A stretch of DNA of 34,805 nucleotides. Source: Terriglobales bacterium (lineage in GTDB: Bacteria > Acidobacteriota > Terriglobia > Terriglobales > Acidobacteriaceae). The DNA is taken from assembly GCA_025927695.1 (NCBI GenBank), contig JAICLA010000004.1, forward strand, positions 1 through 34,805, read 5' to 3'. This document shows positions 18,399 through 26,964 of the stretch, one piece after another. The position numbers were made by a program, and so were the translations under genes. Every line of letters starts with the position of its first letter. Position 1 is the first letter of the stretch. The notes beneath the pieces are model-generated. The model was given only the letters and a program-made list of their open reading frames with translations. It did no database searches and had not been told where the DNA came from.

Positions 18399-19655
18399 TC
18401 ACTCCGACCTTAAACATTCCACCGGCGTGAGCCCAGCCGCCCGGTTCGCCGGATAAACGCCCGCCGCGATGGTGATCACAGATAGTGTGAGCAACGAGCC
18501 GATGATCGCCAGCGGCGAGATCACCGGATGTGGAATGAAGTCGGGCATCGGTGCAAGGGCCATGATCAGGCAGATGCCCACGCCGCTGATGAATCCAAGC
18601 ACGCCACTCACAGTGGTGAGGATGGCTGCTTCAGCCAAGAACTGGCGTCCAATGTCTTTGGCCGTGGCACCCAATGCTTTGCGCACTCCGATCTCGCGCG
18701 TGCGCTCGGTCACGGAGACCAGCATGATGTTCATTACGCCAATGCCGCCGAGCAGTAACGTCATCACGGCGACCGCGCCAAAGAACATAGTCATCACACT
18801 GAAAATGCGTTCGGTGAGTTTTGCACCGTTGAGCGTGTCCCAAACTAGGAGTGCGTCTTTATCTGTGGGATCAAAATGGTGGCGCCGCCCCAGCACGGCA
18901 TAGACCTGCTTCACCGCTTTTACATGTTCTTCTGGGTCCTGAACTTCCACGACCAGGTTGTTTATCCAGCCAGGCTGGATGCCGGGACGTTCCGGCGGAG
19001 GCATGTCCCGCGCCATCGAGGAATAGGGAACGAAGAGTTGAGTGTTGTCAGGCCCGCTACCGTAGCTGCCGTTCTGCTTCTTCTTCTCGAGAACACCAAT
19101 GACTTGGTAAGGAACACCGTTCATGGTTAGCAGGGCTCCGACTGCAGGCTTTCCCGGATAAAGTTGCTGGGCGGCTTCGACTCCGAGAACAACTACGCGA
19201 TTCGAATATTTCTCGTCCGCTTCATTCATTAAGCGGCCTTCTGAAGTCTTCAGCGAGCGAAAGCGCTGATATTCAGGCCAAACTCCACGTACTGCGCGAT
19301 TGGCAGCATTGAACGCGCTCACTTCCTGTACGTTGCGGCGCAACTCGGGGCTGACCGTCTTAATGAGGTAGCATTCATTCTTTATTGCGATAGCGTCATC
19401 TACGCTCAGGCGGATGTCCCGCCCGGCGGCATAACCACCAGCTTGGGAACTTGTGCGTCCGCCCCACACGATCGCCAGGTCGACGCCAATGGTCTTCAGG
19501 CGTTCTTTCTGGTCTTTACTGAATCCCTTGCCCAGCCCGACTAGCAAAATAACCGAGGCAATGCCCCAAATGATTCCGAACATAGTCAAAAAGCTCCGCA
19601 TCTTGTGCGCAAAGATCGCGTTCAACGTTTGGCGGAAAAGCTCTTTGAAATTCAT
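18399..19655 (-). CDS. MacB/FtsX-type ABC transporter permease (paralogue of adjacent gene)
   Basis: HKMRSFLTMFGIIWGIASVILLVGLGKGF; GIGVMNIMLVSVTERTREIGVRKALGATAKDI; YPANRAAGLTPVECLRSE. Confidence 0.9.
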   Translation of the reverse strand: MNFKELFRQTLNAIFAHKMRSFLTMFGIIWGIASVILLVGLGKGFSKDQKERLKTIGVDLAIVWGGRTSSQAGGYAAGRDIRLSVDDAIAIKNECYLIKTVSPELRRNVQEVSAFNAANRAVRGVWPEYQRFRSLKTSEGRLMNEADEKYSNRVVVLGVEAAQQLYPGKPAVGALLTMNGVPYQVIGVLEKKKQNGSYGSGPDNTQLFVPYSSMARDMPPPERPGIQPGWINNLVVEVQDPEEHVKAVKQVYAVLGRRHHFDPTDKDALLVWDTLNGAKLTERIFSVMTMFFGAVAVMTLLLGGIGVMNIMLVSVTERTREIGVRKALGATAKDIGRQFLAEAAILTTVSGVLGFISGVGICLIMALAPMPDFIPHPVISPLAIIGSLLTLSVITIAAGVYPANRAAGLTPVECLRSE

Positions 19656-19935
19656 CTAAGGTGGGCCGTATGCTTCCGGATTTTTAGACGGCACCTGCCG
19701 TCAAAAGTCACGTTCTCTCAGTTATATACCTGTTCTGCTAACGCCGGTTTCAGTGCGCAATCGCCGAAGCGCGAAGCCGGGGCTATCTCGTTGCATTTAC
19801 AATTCTTTACTGTGGATTAACACATCTACCACGTCTTTCTAGGAGAGAGGCTGTCTAATGGTACGCAATCAAGAAAATTCCCCTCTGCGAGACCCAGCCA
19901 ACTGGCCGCAAGAATATTTACGAGGAAAAACAGGA

Positions 19936-21180
19936 ATGGGTTCCATCAAGAAGTCAGTGGCGAAGTTCTGCGCTTTGGCGGCTATATGTTTTCTGGGTGC
20001 CGCCGCGTGGTCGCAATCCGCTCCCGGCGTTGCGCTGGGGACAGTAAAGAGCATCTCTGGCAATGCCATCATATTGGCGACTGATGCTGGTGACACCGTG
20101 AATGTGACCGTCGCGGACAATGCCCGCCTCTTGCGCATCGCCCCCGGCGAGACTGATCTCAAGAAGGCGTCCCCACTCGCGCTCACTGACGTTCAAGCCG
20201 GCGACCGCATCCGCGTGCGCGGCACGCCGAGCGCCGACAGCAAAAGCATTGCCGCTGTCTCTGTCATCGCGATCAAGAAAGAAGACGTCACTCAGAAGCA
20301 GCAGAAAGATCTGCAGGATTGGCAACGGCGGGGTGCCGGCGGCTTGGTGAAGTCAGTGGATGCAGCGAGGAACACGGTAAACATCTCTGTGGCCGGAATC
20401 GGTACGACAAAGGAAGTCGCAGTGAAAGTGCCGTCGTCCGCCAAGGTTCGCCGCTATTCAGAGGATTCAGTCAAATTTGACGACGCGAAACCAAGTTCTC
20501 TCGCAGAAGTAAAGGTTGGCGACCAGCTTCGTGCCCGCGGCAACAAGAATGCCGATGGCACCGAACTGACCGCCGAAGAAGTCGTCTACGGTTCGTTTCG
20601 CAATGTTGCCGGGCTCATCACCGCCGTGGACCCGGAAAAGAACACCATCACCGTGAACGATCTTGCGACGAAGAAGCCGATCACAGTTCGCATCGCCAAT
20701 GATTCGCAGATGCACAAGTTACCGCAGATGGCGGCTACCATGATCGCGATGCGACTGAAAGGCATTCCTCTTCCGGGCGCGGCCGGCGCGGCTGGTGCTG
20801 CTGCAGCCCCGTCAAATGGCGGTGGCGCAACTCCTGCTAATGGTGGTGGAGCGCAGCGCGCGCCTGGTGGTCAAGGTCAAGGCCGTGGCAACGGCGCAGC
20901 TTCGGGCCAAGGCGGACAGCGCCCTGGCGCGGGCGGTGCGACTGATCTGAATCAGATTCTCAACCGCATGCCGGCAGTGCAATTCGCTGATCTGCAAAAG
21001 GGCGAGGCAGTCATGATCGTGACTACGGAAGGCAGTGCGACTACTGATGCGACAGCGATCAACCTTATCAGTGGAGTCGAGCCGATCCTCACCGCCTCGC
21101 CGGTGACCGGTGCAGCTTCATTGCTTTCACCGTGGAACTTGGGCGCGACGCCGGACGCCGGTGGCGGCGCTCCACAGTAA
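19936..21180 (+). CDS. Exported DUF5666-repeat protein with low-complexity insert
   Basis: Signal peptide from ATG 19936; three OB-like repeats (GTVKSISGNAIILATDAGDTVNVTV.., GGLVKSVDAARNTVNISV.., AGLITAVDPEKNTITVND..), with a G/A/P/N/Q-rich stretch. Confidence 0.75.
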   Translation: MGSIKKSVAKFCALAAICFLGAAAWSQSAPGVALGTVKSISGNAIILATDAGDTVNVTVADNARLLRIAPGETDLKKASPLALTDVQAGDRIRVRGTPSADSKSIAAVSVIAIKKEDVTQKQQKDLQDWQRRGAGGLVKSVDAARNTVNISVAGIGTTKEVAVKVPSSAKVRRYSEDSVKFDDAKPSSLAEVKVGDQLRARGNKNADGTELTAEEVVYGSFRNVAGLITAVDPEKNTITVNDLATKKPITVRIANDSQMHKLPQMAATMIAMRLKGIPLPGAAGAAGAAAAPSNGGGATPANGGGAQRAPGGQGQGRGNGAASGQGGQRPGAGGATDLNQILNRMPAVQFADLQKGEAVMIVTTEGSATTDATAINLISGVEPILTASPVTGAASLLSPWNLGATPDAGGGAPQ

Positions 21181-21276
21181 AGATGAGTCTTTCGAAGCCG
21201 ATATCCCGTATGTAGTACTGCAATCCTGTTGTCATGCAGGCCTGTAACTAGCTGTTCAATCTTTTTTGGAGTTGTG

Positions 21277-24189
21277 ATGAATTCGAGTATTTTCGCAATC
21301 TTGAAAGCGGCGATGCTCGCCGTCTTATTTTCCGCGGCGGCTGTCGCGCAGACCGGTACCGGAACACTCCGCGGGGTGGTCTCTGATCCCTCGGGCGCAG
21401 TGGTGCCGCAGACTACGGTGATCGCTACGTCGGCGAGCGGCCAGACTTATACCGGCGTGTCTTCAAAGTCCGGCGTATATGAAATCAAAGATCTGCCCGC
21501 AGGGCACTACACGCTCGACGCTTCTTCCGCCGGATTTTCTCTAGGCACGGTCCCGGAACTGGATGTCACCGCCGGCCAGGTCACAACGAAAGATGTGAAG
21601 TTCGACATTGCCGTGCAGCAAGAAAAAGTAAACGTGGAAGAATCCGGCAACCAGGTGGACGTCTCGCCGGGCAACAACGTAGGCGCGGTGGTGCTCAAGG
21701 GCAAAGATTTGGATGCCCTGTCTGACGATCCAGATGAATTGCAATCTGACTTGGCGGCATTGGCCGGCCCCGCAGCAGGTCCGAACGGCGGACAGATCTA
21801 CATCGACGGGTTTTCTGGCGGACAGTTGCCGCCGAAATCTGCCATCCGCGAGATCCGCATCAACAGCAATCCTTTCTCTGCGCAGTTCGACCGCATTGGA
21901 TTCGGACGTATTGAAGTCTTCACCAAGCCCGGCTCTGACAAATTCCACGGCCAAGTCCAGCTGAACGACAACCATTCCTTCTTTAACGCCGACAACCCGT
22001 TCGCAAAAGTCATTCCTGACTATCACACGGACATGGTCAGTGGGAACGTGAGCGGTCCGATAAGCAAGAAGGCGTCGTTCTTTCTGAATGTGCAGCAGCG
22101 CAATATTCAGGATGCGTCGATCATCAATGCGGTGATCCTTGATCCGACGCTGACCGCAACCCCGTTCAATGATGCGGTGCTGAAGCCGAACACGCGTACC
22201 AGCGTGACGCCGCGCGTCGACGTGCAGTTGACTGACAACAACACGCTCAGCATGCGCTATGAGTTCAATCGCAGCGCTCAGTCAGGTTTGGGTATTGGCG
22301 GCTTCGATCTCTCGAGCCTGTCTTACAACACCAACAGCATCCAGCACGAGATCCAGCTCAGCGATACGCAGACCATCAATCCGACGACGATCAACGAGAC
22401 GCGGTTCCAATTCGAACGAAATCGCAACAGCACAGCCGCGGACACGCTCGCGCCCACGGTCAACGTAATTGGCGCGTTCACGAATGGCGGCAACTCAATC
22501 GGCATCGCTGCGGTGGACACGGACGCCTACGAGTTCCAGAACTACACTTCGATGAACCGCGGCAAGCATTTCATCAAGTTTGGCGCGCGCGTCCGCGCTA
22601 CGCAGCTTTCCAATACTTCAACCGGCGGTTTCAACGGCACTTTCACTTTTGATTCTTTGGCCGCCTACCAGGTCACGCAGCAAGGAATCGCTAACGGGCT
22701 CACGCCCGCGCAGATCCGCGCAGCCGGCGGCGGAGCCAGCCAGTTCTCAATCACGCAAGGCCAGCCTTTGACAGAGAACACCTATGCTGATGCGGGACTC
22801 TACGTGGAAGACGATTGGCGCATCCGCCCGAACCTGACAGCGAGCTATGGCCTGCGTTACGAAACGCAGAATGGCATCGGCGATCATCTCGACTTCGCGC
22901 CGCGCCTCGGCATCTCCTGGGGACTGGGCAGTTCGAAGACTACGCCGAAAACTGTTATCCGCGCAGGCTGGGGCATCTTCTATGACCGCTTCTCACAAAA
23001 CTCGATCCTGCAGGCGGAGCGCCTCAATGGCGTGAACCAGCAGCAGTTCGTGGTGAACTCGCCGGATTTCTATCCCAATATTCCCACTGCGGCAGCGTTG
23101 GCCGGTGCGATCACTTCGCCGACCATCTATCAGATCTCGCCGAACATCCGCGCGCCTTACAACATGCAGGGCGCCGTGACGGTGGAGCGCCAGCTTTCCA
23201 AGATGGCCACTCTGTCAGTCTCATACATCAACTCGCGCGGCATGCATAACTTTGACATTCGCAACATCAATGCTCCGCTTCCCGGAACCTACACCGGACC
23301 GGGCACGGGCGTGCGCCCGCTGGGCAATGCGGACAACGTTTATATGTACGAGTCAGAAGGCATCTTCAAGCAGAACCAGTTGATCGCCAACTCCACTATC
23401 CGGATGGGGCAGCGCCTTTCGCTCGCCACTTACTATTCGTTGAGTTTTGCAAATGCTGATACTTCAGGCAGCTTCCCGACCAACAGCTATGACCTCAAGG
23501 CAGATTATGGGCGCGCCAGCTTTGACGTGCGTAACCGTTTCTTCATCGGAGGCTCTGTCAGCGCACCGTGGGGCGTGCGTCTCTCACCGTTCATCACGGC
23601 GAGCTCAGGCGTGCCGTTCAACTTCACCACCGGGCAAGACTTGAACGGGGATTCCATTTTCAACGACCGTCCGTACTTTGCCACAGGCACCGGACCGGGG
23701 ATCGTAGTCAGCAGGTTCGGAACGTTCAGCGCTGTTCAACAACCCGGTGCCGCAATTGTTCCTATCAATTACGGCAATGGTCCGGCGCAGTTCACTATCA
23801 ACATGCGAGTGAGCAAGACCATTGGTCTCGGACCGAAGATTGAAAGCGCCGGCGGCCGTCGAAATGGCGGCGGCGGTGGTGGTGGCGGAGACCACGGCGG
23901 TGGCCCCCGCGGTGGTGGCGGAGCAGGTGCCGCGATAGCGCGTGGTGGTGGCGGTGGCGGACCCATGGGCGGCATCTTCAACAATGCCACCACACCGCAC
24001 AAATACAACCTGACGCTTTCAGCCAACGCGCGCAACCTGTTTAACCGCGAGAACCTGGCCGCACCGATCGGCAATTTGAGTTCGCCGTTGTTCGGCACGT
24101 CGAACGCCCTTGCTGGTGGAGGCTTCGGCCCCGGCGGCAGCAGCGCTTCCAATCGCCGCATCGATCTTCAGGTGCAGTTCAACTTCTAG
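21277..24189 (+). CDS. TonB-dependent receptor-like outer membrane protein (Oar-like, carboxypeptidase-regulatory N-domain)
   Basis: GTLRGVVSDPSGAVVPQTTVIATSASGQTYTGVSSKSGVYEIKDLPAGHYTL, plug-like segment, beta-barrel repeats, terminal IDLQVQFNF. Confidence 0.9.
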   Translation: MNSSIFAILKAAMLAVLFSAAAVAQTGTGTLRGVVSDPSGAVVPQTTVIATSASGQTYTGVSSKSGVYEIKDLPAGHYTLDASSAGFSLGTVPELDVTAGQVTTKDVKFDIAVQQEKVNVEESGNQVDVSPGNNVGAVVLKGKDLDALSDDPDELQSDLAALAGPAAGPNGGQIYIDGFSGGQLPPKSAIREIRINSNPFSAQFDRIGFGRIEVFTKPGSDKFHGQVQLNDNHSFFNADNPFAKVIPDYHTDMVSGNVSGPISKKASFFLNVQQRNIQDASIINAVILDPTLTATPFNDAVLKPNTRTSVTPRVDVQLTDNNTLSMRYEFNRSAQSGLGIGGFDLSSLSYNTNSIQHEIQLSDTQTINPTTINETRFQFERNRNSTAADTLAPTVNVIGAFTNGGNSIGIAAVDTDAYEFQNYTSMNRGKHFIKFGARVRATQLSNTSTGGFNGTFTFDSLAAYQVTQQGIANGLTPAQIRAAGGGASQFSITQGQPLTENTYADAGLYVEDDWRIRPNLTASYGLRYETQNGIGDHLDFAPRLGISWGLGSSKTTPKTVIRAGWGIFYDRFSQNSILQAERLNGVNQQQFVVNSPDFYPNIPTAAALAGAITSPTIYQISPNIRAPYNMQGAVTVERQLSKMATLSVSYINSRGMHNFDIRNINAPLPGTYTGPGTGVRPLGNADNVYMYESEGIFKQNQLIANSTIRMGQRLSLATYYSLSFANADTSGSFPTNSYDLKADYGRASFDVRNRFFIGGSVSAPWGVRLSPFITASSGVPFNFTTGQDLNGDSIFNDRPYFATGTGPGIVVSRFGTFSAVQQPGAAIVPINYGNGPAQFTINMRVSKTIGLGPKIESAGGRRNGGGGGGGGDHGGGPRGGGGAGAAIARGGGGGGPMGGIFNNATTPHKYNLTLSANARNLFNRENLAAPIGNLSSPLFGTSNALAGGGFGPGGSSASNRRIDLQVQFNF

Positions 24190-24210
24190 AGTGGGACGCG
24201 GGTTTGGTCA

Positions 24211-24236
24211 TCGGCCGTCGGTCACCCGGCGGCCGA
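24211..24236. repeat. Inverted repeat/hairpin downstream of TonB receptor
   Basis: TCGGCCGTCGG tcac CCGGCGGCCGA, 11 bp with one T.G. Confidence 0.7.
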
Positions 24237-24287
24237 ATTTGTTGGCACCGACAACCGATAGCTGAAAACTGATAACCTGTTTCACCA

Positions 24288-25226
24288 ATGACGACCGCAT
24301 TCCTCTTTCCCGGACAAGGCTCTCAATCCGTCGGCATGGGCAAAGAACTTGCCGAAAGCTATCCAGTCGCTAAGCAGACTTTTGACGAAGCTGATGCCGC
24401 GCTCGGCTACAAGCTGTCGCAGCTCTGCTTCGAAGGCCCAGAAGATCAGTTGAAGTTGATCGAGATCACGCAGCCTGCCATTCTGACTGTATCAATCGCC
24501 GCATATCGCGTAGTACAGCAAGAAGCGCCGGGTCTAAAGCCTTCATTCGTGGCAGGACACTCTCTCGGCGAATATTCGGCACACGTTGCCGCCGGCACAT
24601 TGAGTTTTGCGGATGCGGTACGCACTGTGCGCAATCGCGGCAAGTACATGCAGACAGCCGTGCCGGTAGGCGTGGGTGCGATGGCCGCCATCCTCGGAAT
24701 GCCGATAGATCAACTCAGCGTCGTGTGCTCTAAAGCCGGGCAGGGCGAGATTGTTTCTCCGGCGAACATCAATTCCCCTGATCAGATCGTGATCTCCGGG
24801 AGTGTCGCCGCAGTACAACGCGCGGCAGACCTAGCGAAAGAACGTGGTGCCAAGCGCGCCATCATGCTGCAAGTCAGCGCGCCCTTCCATTGCGCGTTGA
24901 TGCAGCCTGCGCAAGATGAGCTCGCGAAAGACTTGGCGTCGCTTACATTCAGCGTACCTAAGACGCCCGTGGTGAAAAACATTGATGGCACTCAAACAAT
25001 AGCCGCCGACGAAGCGCGCGCAGCCCTCATTCATCAAGTGACCGGCGCCGTACAGTGGGTCAAATCCATGCAGACGTTGGTCGCTGCGGGTGTGGACACG
25101 TTCATTGAAGTCGGTCCCGGCAAAGTGCTCTGCGGACTGATGCGCCAGATCGATCGATCGAAGTCCTGCATGAACGTTGAGGATAAGGCCAGCTTACAGA
25201 AGACGATCTCAGCCGTCAGTTCTTAA
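24288..25226 (+). CDS. fabD: Malonyl CoA-acyl carrier protein transacylase
   Basis: FLFPGQGSQSVGMGKEL, FVAGHSLGEYSAHVAAGTLSF, VSAPFHCALMQPA, EVGPGKVLCGLMRQI. Confidence 0.97.
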   Translation: MTTAFLFPGQGSQSVGMGKELAESYPVAKQTFDEADAALGYKLSQLCFEGPEDQLKLIEITQPAILTVSIAAYRVVQQEAPGLKPSFVAGHSLGEYSAHVAAGTLSFADAVRTVRNRGKYMQTAVPVGVGAMAAILGMPIDQLSVVCSKAGQGEIVSPANINSPDQIVISGSVAAVQRAADLAKERGAKRAIMLQVSAPFHCALMQPAQDELAKDLASLTFSVPKTPVVKNIDGTQTIAADEARAALIHQVTGAVQWVKSMQTLVAAGVDTFIEVGPGKVLCGLMRQIDRSKSCMNVEDKASLQKTISAVSS

Positions 25227-25262
25227 GGAGTATCACGCCGCGTTTCTTCATTCGAGGTTTCC

Positions 25263-26189
25263 ATGCGAGTAAACTTCATCGGTGTCGTCATTTTTGTTTT
25301 GGCCCTCGCCTGCACGGCGCAGCGGGCTGCACACTCAAATCTTCTCGTCACGCCTGAATGGCTCGCGCAACATCTCAACGACCACAATCTCATCATTCTA
25401 GAAGTCGATGACGCGATGGACTCGACGCGCGGCCACGCGCACGACAAGACCACCGGTCACATTCCCGGCGCGCAGTACATCGCTATGTCAGATGTGTCAG
25501 CCCCGCGCGACCCCGAGCATAAAGTGCCGGCACTGGAATTCCCGGCAGATGACCTACTGGTCAAAGACCTGGAGCGCTTCGGCATCTCCAACGATTCACG
25601 GGTCGTGATCTACGCGAATGAAGGCTCCTTCTCCAACGGCACGCGCATCTTCTTTGCGCTTGATTATGTTGGCTTGGGCGATCGCGTTTCGGTGCTGGAT
25701 GGGGGTATCGCAAAATGGATTGCCACCGGGCACGCGAATGGAGACTTAGCTGCGAAAGAACCAATTCCAGGCCATATCATTCCTCATTTCAATCGAGACG
25801 ACAAAGTCGACGCTGATTGGCTCAATGCACACCTCAAAGATCCGAAGCTTTCTTTGTATGACACGCGCAGCCTAGAACGCTACACCGGTGAGCAAATAAA
25901 ACCCTATCCTCGCGGTGGACACATTCCCGGCGCGATCTATCTTGATCTTGGCAAGTTCTTCAATGATGACCAGACATTCAAGTCAGCCGACGAACTCAGA
26001 GTGCTGTTTCGTACCGCCGGATATAAAGATGGCAACACCATCGTGCCTTATTGTTTTGTCGGGCAGAATGCGACCGTTCCATACCTCGCTGCACGCATCC
26101 TCGGCTACAAGGTCCGACTCTATGATGGCTCTTGGGATGAATGGTCGAGGCGTCCGGAACTGCCGGTCGTCACCGGAGACAAGCCATAG
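25263..26189 (+). CDS. Exported two-domain rhodanese/sulfurtransferase
   Basis: VTPEWLAQHLNDHNLIILEVDD; GHIPGAQYIAM; YDTRSLERYTGE; GGHIPGAIYLDLGKFF; active loop PYCFVGQNATVPYLAARILGY; N-terminal signal peptide. Confidence 0.9.
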   Translation: MRVNFIGVVIFVLALACTAQRAAHSNLLVTPEWLAQHLNDHNLIILEVDDAMDSTRGHAHDKTTGHIPGAQYIAMSDVSAPRDPEHKVPALEFPADDLLVKDLERFGISNDSRVVIYANEGSFSNGTRIFFALDYVGLGDRVSVLDGGIAKWIATGHANGDLAAKEPIPGHIIPHFNRDDKVDADWLNAHLKDPKLSLYDTRSLERYTGEQIKPYPRGGHIPGAIYLDLGKFFNDDQTFKSADELRVLFRTAGYKDGNTIVPYCFVGQNATVPYLAARILGYKVRLYDGSWDEWSRRPELPVVTGDKP

Positions 26190-26930
26190 TTATTCTTCGT
26201 ACTCGTCAGAACCCTGCACCCAGAGGAATGACTGGATATCCATCATGTCGCGCGGCTTCATATCACGCAGGTCGAGGCGCACTTTGTCAGCGAACCGCAG
26301 GAGGTGCGCATAACTCTCAGCATTCGGGCGCGACTTGTACTCGAAGTCGTATCCGTATTCTTCCGCTGCGCGCTTGGTGACCATCGGCTTTAGGAAAAAG
26401 TGCACGTCAGGTTGCGCGATGAATCCGAAGACTGTGACTACGGGCCACGTGAGCACGCGCGTCTGCTTGCGCGGCAAGCCTCCGACCACCTCGATCCATT
26501 TTGCGAATCTGCGATCGATGCTCTCGCGGACGTAAAGAAAATCGTAAAGTCCCTTGGCAAATTGTTCTGCTCCGTGCGTGGGCTTTACTGCGTCGCGCAA
26601 TGCCATCTTCTCGAAGGAAAAGAGCAGGTTTGTGCGCGACTCGATCCTGACTGCGCGGGCTGCGATCTCTGCGAAGTCGGCCGCTGCGATCAGCCGTTTC
26701 ATCTCAGCCTGGCTGAGTTGCTGCTGCCATTGCTCGTGCGCGGTCCATTTGTATCCGCGTTCCCAATCGATATAGGTCTCATCTCTGAAACCGTCGGGAA
26801 AAAAGCGCAAGAATTTTTTGCGACAACGGATCGCGCCTTTGGTGAGATTCGACGGAGCCGGTTTGCCCGACTCGGTGAAGGCCTTTGAGGCAGAATGCGA
26901 TTGAGAGTTGTTGAGCGATGCGCGCGCCAT
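26190..26930 (-). CDS. Conserved hypothetical protein
   Basis: 246-aa ORF, CRKKFLRFFPDGFRDETYIDWERGYKWTAHEQW; no domain recognised. Confidence 0.75.
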   Translation of the reverse strand: MARASLNNSQSHSASKAFTESGKPAPSNLTKGAIRCRKKFLRFFPDGFRDETYIDWERGYKWTAHEQWQQQLSQAEMKRLIAAADFAEIAARAVRIESRTNLLFSFEKMALRDAVKPTHGAEQFAKGLYDFLYVRESIDRRFAKWIEVVGGLPRKQTRVLTWPVVTVFGFIAQPDVHFFLKPMVTKRAAEEYGYDFEYKSRPNAESYAHLLRFADKVRLDLRDMKPRDMMDIQSFLWVQGSDEYEE

Positions 26931-26964
26931 CCTTCTTTGGATTCTGCCCGCGCACAGAAGGCTG

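Noticed and set aside
19687-19702. GACGGCACCTGCCGTC hairpin upstream of the permease/DUF5666 divergent pair
   Set aside because: T-runs precede the stem on both strands, so not a terminator; too short to claim as an operator without a second copy.
23769-24161. Pro-rich minus ORF (PPPPPPRAIAAPAPPPPRG...)
   Set aside because: Antisense of the poly-Gly codons of the TonB receptor.
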